Source: Akkermansia muciniphila
GTDB taxonomy: Bacteria; Verrucomicrobiota; Verrucomicrobiia; Verrucomicrobiales; V1-33
Assembly: GCA_943331195.2 (NCBI GenBank)
Contig: CALQKQ020000233.1
Span: 1 to 6,294 of the forward strand
Reading direction: 5' to 3'
Length of the DNA: 6,294 bases
In this document: positions 1 to 5,763 of the stretch, piece by piece
Layout of the letters: every line of letters begins with the position of its first letter
Numbering within the stretch: the first letter of the stretch is position 1
The notes under the pieces: generated by a model
Database searches by the model: none
What the model was told of the DNA's origin: nothing
What the model saw: only the letters and a program-made list of their open reading frames with translations
Made by a program: the position numbers and the translations under genes

Positions 1-19
1 AACGCTAAAATCCATCACG

Positions 20-42
20 CCCATTATTCCCATTATTCCCAT
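20..42. repeat. 9-bp tandem repeat (CCCATTATT, about 2.5 copies)
   Basis: The unit CCCATTATT occurs at 20-28 and 29-37 and is followed by a partial CCCAT at 38-42. The stretch is much more AT-rich than the rest of the window and lies just past the 3' end of the minus-strand esterase gene. It is too short and has too few copies to assign a function; it may be a simple replication-slippage repeat. Confidence 0.6.
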
Positions 43-49
43 CTGCCCA

Positions 50-65
50 CCCGCCAAGCGGGCGG
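50..65 (-). terminator. GC-rich hairpin downstream of the esterase gene, possible terminator
   Basis: CCCGC (50-54) and GCGGG (58-62) pair around a CAA loop. In an alternative fold CCGCC (51-55) pairs with GGCGG (61-65). It lies 16 to 31 bases past the stop codon of the minus-strand esterase gene, where a terminator would be expected. On the minus strand no run of T follows the stem, so it is not a canonical intrinsic terminator. It could be a processing or stability hairpin, or a copy of a dispersed palindrome. Confidence 0.3.
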
Positions 66-80
66 ACGCGCTAGGCAAGT

Positions 81-3035
81 TCACGGCGCGGCGAGGGGGA
101 CTTCGCAGAAGGTGAGGGCGGCGAGGCCGTTGGTGCCGAGGAGGAGGGTGTCTTGGCTCCAGGCTTTGCTGTCGAGGTAGGTGAGGTGGGCGGCGGCGCT
201 GGGTTCCGCTAGGTGGAGCGTTAGGGTGTTTCCGGCGGTGGTGCCGTGGGCGACGAGGTTTTCTTTGCCGTCGAGGTAGAACTGGGTGGCGAGCTGGGGG
301 GACCAGGCGACGGGTTGGTCGAAGGTGAGGGCGATGGCGTCGCGGGCGGGGGAGGTGAAGGCGGCTTTGAGGAGGTTAGGGGGGGTGATGCTAGTGGGGA
401 AGGTTTTGCCGTAGTGGTGGCGTTCCATGAGGGGGGTGAGGAGGCGGGCGAATTCGGCGTAGCCGGCGGCGGGGTAGTGGCAGCCGCCTGGGGGATTGAT
501 GCCGAGGGTGGAGAGGATGCTGAGGTTAGAGAAGTCTTGGGGGAGGGTGCGTTGGACTTCGCGGAGGCGGTTATCGGAGCCGTCGAAGCCCATGCTGCAG
601 GACTTGGGCCAGATCTGGAAGAGGTGGAAGTGTTGGACGTTAGGGTAGTCTTGTTTCCAGGAGGCGGCGAGTTGGTGGAAGTAGGCGCGGTAGGTTTCGT
701 AGCCGAAGCCGCCGGTGGGGCCGTCGGCGCCTTGGTCATTTTCGCCTTGGTGCCAGAGGATGCTGCGGATGCCGTGGGTGAGACCGGCTTGGCGGACGCG
801 CCAGAGGAGGCGGCCGTAGATGGTGGTGGGGTCGGTGGGATCGGAGGTGGAGCGCTGGTGTTGGTCGATGCGGGTGCCGCCGACGGCGCCGTTGATGAGG
901 CAGATGGGGCGGCTTTGGCTTTCGACGAGGCGGCGGCCTAACTCCATGCCCCAATAGCCGATTTCGGCCTTGCCGCCGGGGGCGCGGGCTGTGGCGGGAG
1001 CCCAGGTGGCGAGGCGGGATTCTTCGGGGCCTCCGCTGGTGGATCCGAAGGTGCGGACCCAGGGGTTGAGGGGGGGCGCGGGGTCTTGGCCCCAATCGGT
1101 GGAGACGGCGTTGGATTGGCCGATGATGAGGAAGGCGTCGCCGCAGACGAGGTTTTGGGCGGCGTGGAGGACTTGCTTGGCGGTGCCGAATTCGATGCGG
1201 TAGTTGATGAGGCCGGGCTTGAGTTTGAGGGCGTAGGCGTAGGTGTTATTGGGGCCGGTGGGCTGGGATTCTTCGGTGAGGAGTTGGTTGTCGGCGAAGA
1301 GGCGGAGGAAGGTGGAGGGGGCGGGAGTGGTGAGGGTGCCGCGGCAGAAGAGGGTGCCGAAGCCGTCGGCCTCGCGGGCATAGAATTGGTTATCCTGGGG
1401 TTGCGCTGCGGCGTCGGGTTGGCGAGTGATCCAGGGCTCGGGGGTTGGGGGGGCGATTTGGATGGTGGTGGAGTGGACCGTGGGGGCGCCGCCGTTGTCG
1501 AGGGAGAGGGTGATCGTTAGGGGGCCGCTGCCGAGGGCGCGGCGCAGGGTTAGTTTTTCGGGAGCGGGGAGGTGGTCGACGGCGGGGCCGGAGAGTTTCC
1601 AGTTCCAGTGGAGGGGGAGTTTGGGGGTGTTGCTAGGGGCGGGCGGGCGGACAACGGGCGCGATCTCTAACGGGGTGCGGCCGTCCCAGGTGGCGGGGGC
1701 GGCGAGGGTGAAGTCGGGTTCGCTGATGGTGTCTTGGACGACGAGGGCGGCGGCGGTGGTTTTGACTCCGCTAGGGTAGAGGGCGCGGAGTTTGAGGGTG
1801 AGGGCTTGGTTGCCGACGACGCGGCCGGGTTGGAGGGTGAAGGAGAGTTGGTCGACGGCGACGACGCTTTCGCGGTCGCCGCGCTGGAGGATCCAGGTGA
1901 GTTTTTGGGCGCCGCCGGCGGAGGCGGTGAAGGTGGTGGGTTCGGCTTCGCGGAGGGTGGCTTGGGAAGGGGCGAGGGCGAAGGAATCGCCGGGGGGGAC
2001 GACGGGGCCGACGAGGGTTTGGAGGGCTTTTTGGTTTTCGTATTCGAGGCGGACCCAGTGGGGGGAGCGGCTTACGTTGGAGAGGCGGACTTCGTCGATA
2101 TCGCCGACGAAGTCGTAGTTGGCATACCAGCCGCCGAGCCAGAGTTTGGCGGGGCGGTGCAATTTGAGGGGGGCACCGCGGCCGGTGTTGGTGCCATCGA
2201 GGACGCCGTTGAGGTAGAGTTTGGTGTTCCCTTTTTCGTAGCAATGGACCACGTGGACCCATTCGCCGAGGGGGACCGGGCTGCTGCCTTTGATGTTAGC
2301 GTCGGAGAAATAGCAATCCATGTTCACATGGGAGGGGCTGCGGAATTGCATGACGACTTTGCCCTGGGACTGTTCGTTGCCCCAGGCGAGGATGGTGCCG
2401 TTGGATTTTTCGGCGCGGAACCAGGCTTGGGTGGTGTGGGGGGCGGAGTCGGTGGGGAAGTCAGGGATGTCTTGGCCGCCGTCGAGGCCCTGTTGGCCGG
2501 CGAGGTGGCGGGCGGCGCCGATGTGGCCGGGGACGAGGGTGGTGGCTTGGTTTTTGAGAGGGTGGTGGGTGACGTCGTCGCTGAGGTCCTCGCCGAGGTG
2601 CCAGACGCGGCAGTAGCCGTTAGCGGCGTTGAAGACGGCGGGGCCGGAGGATTCGCTAGGAGCGGAGGGGTGGCCCCAGAAGAGGTGGAGGGGCTGGGAG
2701 GCGTTTCCTTGGATGCGGGGGACGCGCACCCAGACGGAGGCGCGGCCGTGGGCGGGGTCCCAGTTTTCGATTTGGTAGGGAAGGGGGGTGCCGTCGTCGC
2801 TAGCGAAGCGGAGGTCTTGTCCTTGGGGCTGGGCCTGGGAGAAGTTGAAAGTGTCGGCCTGCAAGCGGACGAGGAGGGGAAAGTTTTCGGCGCTGGCTGC
2901 GGCGGGGAGATTGGCGCCCTCAGGGGTCGTTAGGATAAAGACCGAGCCGGAGTGGGTCCAGTCGGCGTAGGGGGCGGCGGCGGAAGCGAGGGAGGTGCTG
3001 AGGAGGAGGGCGAGGGCGGGGAGGAGCGGGGGCAT
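81..3035 (-). CDS. secreted DUF2341 / LamG-like / sialate O-acetylesterase-like (SASA) multidomain protein
   Basis: Predicted exported esterase that probably removes acetyl groups from a glycan; the substrate is unknown. The ATG at 3033-3035 is preferred (984 aa) because a clean signal peptide follows at once: MPPLLPALALLLSTSLASA, cleavage near residue 19-21. An in-frame TTG at 3093-3095 would add 20 proline-rich residues ahead of the signal and is unlikely. Numbered from this ATG, residues about 50-125 look like DUF2341 (FPLLVRL, DLRFASDDGTPLPYQIE, LHLFWG). Residues about 160-340 look like a LamG/concanavalin A-type domain (LYLNGVLDG, GDIDEVRLSNVSRS, WVRLEYENQ). Residues about 350-530 are probably beta-sandwich linkers. 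Residues about 630-880 are the SGNH-like esterase: GQSNA holds the likely nucleophile Ser641, WHQGEND is at 761-767 and the likely catalytic His853 is in GCHYPAAGYAEF. The last 100 residues look Ig-like, and no PEP-CTERM anchor is seen. No Shine-Dalgarno precedes the start. It follows the regulator gene by 84 bp on the same strand. Domain calls are by eye. Confidence 0.85.
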   Translation of the reverse strand: MPPLLPALALLLSTSLASAAAPYADWTHSGSVFILTTPEGANLPAAASAENFPLLVRLQADTFNFSQAQPQGQDLRFASDDGTPLPYQIENWDPAHGRASVWVRVPRIQGNASQPLHLFWGHPSAPSESSGPAVFNAANGYCRVWHLGEDLSDDVTHHPLKNQATTLVPGHIGAARHLAGQQGLDGGQDIPDFPTDSAPHTTQAWFRAEKSNGTILAWGNEQSQGKVVMQFRSPSHVNMDCYFSDANIKGSSPVPLGEWVHVVHCYEKGNTKLYLNGVLDGTNTGRGAPLKLHRPAKLWLGGWYANYDFVGDIDEVRLSNVSRSPHWVRLEYENQKALQTLVGPVVPPGDSFALAPSQATLREAEPTTFTASAGGAQKLTWILQRGDRESVVAVDQLSFTLQPGRVVGNQALTLKLRALYPSGVKTTAAALVVQDTISEPDFTLAAPATWDGRTPLEIAPVVRPPAPSNTPKLPLHWNWKLSGPAVDHLPAPEKLTLRRALGSGPLTITLSLDNGGAPTVHSTTIQIAPPTPEPWITRQPDAAAQPQDNQFYAREADGFGTLFCRGTLTTPAPSTFLRLFADNQLLTEESQPTGPNNTYAYALKLKPGLINYRIEFGTAKQVLHAAQNLVCGDAFLIIGQSNAVSTDWGQDPAPPLNPWVRTFGSTSGGPEESRLATWAPATARAPGGKAEIGYWGMELGRRLVESQSRPICLINGAVGGTRIDQHQRSTSDPTDPTTIYGRLLWRVRQAGLTHGIRSILWHQGENDQGADGPTGGFGYETYRAYFHQLAASWKQDYPNVQHFHLFQIWPKSCSMGFDGSDNRLREVQRTLPQDFSNLSILSTLGINPPGGCHYPAAGYAEFARLLTPLMERHHYGKTFPTSITPPNLLKAAFTSPARDAIALTFDQPVAWSPQLATQFYLDGKENLVAHGTTAGNTLTLHLAEPSAAAHLTYLDSKAWSQDTLLLGTNGLAALTFCEVPLAAP

Positions 3036-3119
3036 GGGAGGGGAGCGGTGAGGGGGTGGCGGGGGGAGTGGAGCAGAATTCGCGTTTGGGGGCAAGGTTA
3101 GGATTGCGGGATAGGTGAG

Positions 3120-3875
3120 TTAGGGGTGGGTGGCGCGGCGGGTTTGGGAGCGGTGTTGGGAGGGGGTGGAGCCGAGGGCGGATTTGAAGGCGCGGGTGAA
3201 GGCGCTGTGGTCGGTGAAGCCGCAGGCGAGGGCGATGTCGGCGACGCTGGAGGAGGTGGATTCGAGGAGGGCGGTGGCGGCGTGGAGGCGGGCTTGGGTG
3301 ATCATTTGTTGGGGGGAGAGGCCGAAGAGGCGCTTGGTGATGCGGGCGAAGCGGCCTGGGGAGAGGTGGGCTTGGGCGGCGAGGGAGGCGGCGGTGAGGG
3401 GGTGGTGGAAGTTTTGTTGGAGCCAGGCGACGGCGTGGGCGACGGCGGCGGGGATGGCGGGGGTTTCGCCGGGAGGGCGGACATCGCGGGAGATGCCGAC
3501 GAGGCCGGTGACGATGCCGTGGGGGTCGCGGAGGGGGAGTTTGGTGGTGAGGCACCAGCCGCGTTGGCGGTCGGCGTACCAATGGAGTTCGAGTTGGTCG
3601 CGGACGGGGCGGCCGCTGCGGAGGACTTCGGCGTCTTGGGCGTCGAAGCGGGCGGCGAGGTCTGGGGGGAAGATGTCGTGGACGGTTTTGCCGAGGAGGT
3701 GGCGGCGCTCGCGGAGGCCGGTGCGGCGGAGGAGGGAGCCGTTTACGGCGGTGTAGCGGCCGGAGGCGTCTTTGACGAAGAAGGCGACTTCGGGGAGTTG
3801 CTCGAAGAGTTCGACCATGGTTTGGGGGCAGAGGGAGGCGAGGAAGCGGGGGTCGGATTGTGCAACATTTGGCAT
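3120..3875 (-). CDS. PAS domain-AraC family transcriptional regulator
   Basis: Predicted cytoplasmic one-component regulator of 251 aa. An N-terminal PAS-like sensor (about residues 20-135: LPEVAFFVKDASGRYTAVN, GKTVHDIFPPDLA, LPLRDPHGIVTGLVGISRDV) is joined by a short linker to a C-terminal AraC double helix-turn-helix (about 145-245). The first helix-turn-helix is near 160-182 (LTAASLAAQAHLSPGRFARI). The second is near 210-232, with the AraC signature IALACGFTDHSAFTRAFKSALG followed by TPSQHR. AraC proteins usually control an adjacent gene set. This one is divergent from the hydroxyproline genes (88-bp spacer) and upstream of the esterase, so either or both may be its target. The PAS ligand cannot be read from sequence. 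Pseudomonas hydroxyproline clusters also have an AraC-type regulator, LhpR, but with a different sensor domain. No Shine-Dalgarno is seen before the ATG. An internal Met20 (codon 3816-3818) is a possible alternative start, just at the PAS domain. Confidence 0.9.
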   Translation of the reverse strand: MPNVAQSDPRFLASLCPQTMVELFEQLPEVAFFVKDASGRYTAVNGSLLRRTGLRERRHLLGKTVHDIFPPDLAARFDAQDAEVLRSGRPVRDQLELHWYADRQRGWCLTTKLPLRDPHGIVTGLVGISRDVRPPGETPAIPAAVAHAVAWLQQNFHHPLTAASLAAQAHLSPGRFARITKRLFGLSPQQMITQARLHAATALLESTSSSVADIALACGFTDHSAFTRAFKSALGSTPSQHRSQTRRATHP

Positions 3876-3963
3876 GGGGGGCGGCAGAATGGGTCAAGAC
3901 AACTGGGAGATTCTGGTGCAGGATAGGCGCTCAACCACTTAGTCTACCCCTGATTTTTCCCTT
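3876..3963. promoter_or_regulatory. divergent intergenic control region between regulator and hydroxyproline genes
   Basis: These 88 bp separate the start codons of the divergent regulator and the deaminase gene, so promoters and AraC-type operators for one or both directions should lie here. By eye the best plus-strand match is AAGACA (3896-3901), a 17-bp gap, then CAGGAT (3919-3924). It matches the sigma70 consensus poorly, as is common for activator-dependent promoters. No clear operator repeat and no Shine-Dalgarno is visible; the bases just before the deaminase ATG are pyrimidine-rich. The region is supported by gene layout; the specific boxes are weak. Confidence 0.45.
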
Positions 3964-4875
3964 ATGAAACCCTACTGGAGCGGCGTCTTCCCGGCAATTA
4001 CTACTCAAATGCACCAGGACGGTCGTCCGGATGTGGAGGCGACGGCGGTGCATGCGGAAGCGCTGATCGCGAGCGGGGTGGCGGGATTGGTGTTTTTGGG
4101 GTCGCTGGGGGAGAATCAGTCGCTGCGGGCGGAGGAGAAGCGGCTGGTGATGGAAGCGATGATCAAGGCGGTGGCGGGGCGGGTGCCGGTGTTGAGTGGG
4201 GTGGCGGAGTCGTCGTGCGGGGAGGCTTGCCGCTATGTGGAGGACTGCGAGAAATTGGGGGTGGACGGGTTTATGTTGATGCCGCCGATGATTTACAAGA
4301 CGCCGGACACGCGGGAGAGTGTGGCGCATTTTCGGACGGTGGCGCAGGCGACGGGCTTGCCGATCATGATTTATAACAATCCGATCAGCTATGGTCACGA
4401 TATTACGCCGGAGTTGTTTGCGGAGTTAGCAGACCAGGCGAATTTTGTGGCGTTGAAGGAGAGTTCGGGGAACACGCGGCGGATCACGGATTTGCACAAC
4501 ACGGTGGGGGATCGGTATGCGATCTTTACGGGGGTGGACGATTTGGCTTTGGAGAGTGCGATTTTGGGAATTGACGGTTGGGTGGCGGGTACGGGGATCG
4601 CGTTTCCGGCGGAGAACCAGTATTTGTGGGAGTTGATGCAGGCGGGGCAGTGGGAGCAGGCGCGGGCGATTTACCGGTGGTTTAGTCCGCTGCTGCATTT
4701 GGATGTGCATCCGAAGTTTGTGCAATACATTAAGTTGTGCGTGCAGGAGTGCGGGTTGGGAGCGGAGTGGGTGCGGGCACCGCGCTTGGTGCTGGCGGGG
4801 GCGGAGCGGGAGGCGATTTTGAAGATCATCCACGCGGGGATCGCGGCGCGGCCCTCGATTCCTCAACGCCATTAA
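3964..4875 (+). CDS. lhpC: DapA-superfamily lyase, probable 1-pyrroline-4-hydroxy-2-carboxylate deaminase
   Basis: Predicted cytoplasmic TIM-barrel enzyme of 303 aa, a normal length for the dihydrodipicolinate synthase/N-acetylneuraminate lyase superfamily. Visible landmarks are the GxxGE phosphate/carboxylate-binding loop as GSLGEN (residues 46-51), Tyr137 in IYNNP, and the Schiff-base Lys165 in VALKESSG. The probable reaction is 1-pyrroline-4-hydroxy-2-carboxylate plus water to alpha-ketoglutarate semialdehyde and ammonia, the third step of hydroxyproline catabolism. Two things favour this over dihydrodipicolinate synthase or sialate lyase. The middle and C-terminal segments (DITPELFAELAD, RYAIFTGVDDLALE, GIDGWVAGTGIAFPAEN, IYRWFSPLLHLDV, and an RAPRL...AGAER tail) look like the hydroxyproline-type deaminases, here from memory. 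A 4-hydroxyproline epimerase also follows in the same operon. The symbol follows Pseudomonas usage (HypD in rhizobia) and the assignment is inferred. It is the first gene of the operon, lacks a Shine-Dalgarno, and ends 3 bp before the peptidase ATG. Because of the nearby esterase, sialate lyase is the main alternative. Confidence 0.85.
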   Translation: MKPYWSGVFPAITTQMHQDGRPDVEATAVHAEALIASGVAGLVFLGSLGENQSLRAEEKRLVMEAMIKAVAGRVPVLSGVAESSCGEACRYVEDCEKLGVDGFMLMPPMIYKTPDTRESVAHFRTVAQATGLPIMIYNNPISYGHDITPELFAELADQANFVALKESSGNTRRITDLHNTVGDRYAIFTGVDDLALESAILGIDGWVAGTGIAFPAENQYLWELMQAGQWEQARAIYRWFSPLLHLDVHPKFVQYIKLCVQECGLGAEWVRAPRLVLAGAEREAILKIIHAGIAARPSIPQRH

Positions 4876-4878
4876 GTT

Positions 4879-5763
4879 ATGAAGCTATTTGGTCCGATCT
4901 TGTTGGCGGGATGGCTCAGCGCGGGGATGGCGCTGAGCCAGGCGATTCAGTTTCCGGTATCGGCGGAGGCTCGGGAGAAATTCAAGTTGGATGCTTTTTA
5001 TGAGAAGCACTTGGACGCGCGGGGATTTCCGATTGTGGCCTCGGGCAAGGTGCGGGACGCGGCGCTGCGGGAGGCTGCTTGGATTATCGATCACTTATTG
5101 GAGGGGCGGGACGACGTGCGGGCGGCGTTGGCGAAAAATGGGGTGCGCTTGGCGGTGATGGCTTACAATGAATACACCACGGATCTGCCGGAGCACGCCG
5201 AGTTGAGCCCGAAGGATTACTGGGACCGGCGGGCGCGGGGTTTGGGGCCGGGGCCGGAGGCGCTGGCGGTGAGTTGCGGGGAGGAGAATTTGCTATCGTT
5301 TCCGGGCGATCACTACGCCACGGAGAACATTTTGATTCATGAATTTGCCCATGCGATTCACCAGATGGGGCTGAACACGGTGGATCCTAGCTTTGATGGT
5401 CGCTTGAAGAAAGCGTATGGTCGGGCGTTAGGGTTGGGGCGGTGGAAGGGGGTTTATGCGGCGACGGATCCTGCGGAGTATTGGGCGGAAGGGGTGCAGA
5501 GTTGGTTTGGGAACAACCGGGAGAACGATGCTTCGCACAACCACGTGAATACGCGGGCGGAATTGGTCGAGTATGATCCGGAGTTGGCAGCCTTGTGCCG
5601 GGAGGTTTTTGGAGAGCGGGCGTGGACCTATCAAAAGCCCTTTCAGGTGCCGGAGCGGCGCGCGGCGGTGGATTTGGGGCATTTAGCGGGGTGGAAGCCG
5701 AGCGAGGCGCCGACCTTTGCGTGGCGGCCGGGAACGGAGAAAGCGACGGAGGGCAAGCCATGA
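4879..5763 (+). CDS. exported HEFAH zinc metallopeptidase-like protein
   Basis: Predicted secreted or periplasmic zinc peptidase of 294 aa. Residues 1-22 form a signal peptide: Lys2, a hydrophobic core LFGPILLAGWLSAGMAL, and a likely cut after ALSQA. No lipobox Cys is present. The zinc site HEFAH is at 154-158, with catalytic Glu155. A conserved-looking EYWAEGVQSWF block at 200-210 supplies the likely third ligand, Glu204 (Glu200 is the alternative), which is a gluzincin pattern. Between them is HQMGLNTVDPSFDGRL, and after them NRENDASHNHVNTRAEL and a Tyr-rich YDPEL segment. The layout resembles the catalytic domain of anthrax lethal factor-like proteins found in bacteria and fungi without toxin context; this resemblance is from memory. 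The N-terminal 25-130 region is probably a small helical or alpha/beta domain (VRLAVMAYNEYTTDLPEH). It starts 3 bp after the deaminase stop and overlaps the epimerase start by 4 bp, so it is almost certainly co-transcribed with both. Its substrate is unknown. The context suggests hydroxyproline-containing peptides, but a non-catalytic role is not excluded. Confidence 0.85.
   Translation: MKLFGPILLAGWLSAGMALSQAIQFPVSAEAREKFKLDAFYEKHLDARGFPIVASGKVRDAALREAAWIIDHLLEGRDDVRAALAKNGVRLAVMAYNEYTTDLPEHAELSPKDYWDRRARGLGPGPEALAVSCGEENLLSFPGDHYATENILIHEFAHAIHQMGLNTVDPSFDGRLKKAYGRALGLGRWKGVYAATDPAEYWAEGVQSWFGNNRENDASHNHVNTRAELVEYDPELAALCREVFGERAWTYQKPFQVPERRAAVDLGHLAGWKPSEAPTFAWRPGTEKATEGKP
5748..5763 (+). 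promoter_or_regulatory. Shine-Dalgarno and ATGA start/stop overlap of the epimerase gene
   Basis: GGAGGG at 5748-5753 lies 6 bases before the ATG at 5760-5762. The ATG overlaps the TGA stop of the peptidase gene (5761-5763) in the sequence ATGA. This fixes the epimerase start and indicates translational coupling. It is the only start in the window with a convincing Shine-Dalgarno. Confidence 0.75.

Noticed and set aside
20..42. Repeat as the start of a CRISPR array or an attachment site
   Set aside because: The unit is 9 bp, directly tandem without spacers and has fewer than three copies; no cas, integrase or tRNA gene is present.
1734..2933. Open 399-codon plus-strand frame opposite the esterase gene
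   Set aside because: Its translation is a low-complexity Gly/Glu/Val/Ala string with no domain features. It is explained by the C-ending codons of the real minus-strand gene, which remove stops from the opposite frame.
3036..3095. TTG-initiated 20-residue N-terminal extension of the esterase
   Set aside because: The added residues are proline-rich and precede a complete signal peptide beginning at the ATG at 3035, so the shorter form is more plausible.
2920..3897. Open 325-codon minus-strand frame overlapping the regulator and the esterase start
   Set aside because: It is Arg/Pro-rich without motifs and lies in a different frame over two well-supported genes.
3126..3926. Open 266-codon plus-strand frame opposite the regulator
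   Set aside because: It has the same Gly/Glu-rich low-complexity character, and the opposite strand encodes a clear PAS-AraC protein with recognisable motifs.
3861..3930. TGCA-containing similar segments at 3861-3874 and 3917-3930 as AraC half-sites
   Set aside because: The similarity is short and needs a one-base gap, and one copy lies inside the regulator coding region; chance is a sufficient explanation.
3964..4875. Reading the DapA-family gene as N-acetylneuraminate lyase, paired with the sialate-esterase-like neighbour
   Set aside because: Tyr137 and Lys165 are shared by the whole superfamily. The IYNNPISYGHDITPE region and the C-terminal half fit the hydroxyproline-type deaminase better, and the gene is in an operon with a clear 4-hydroxyproline epimerase.
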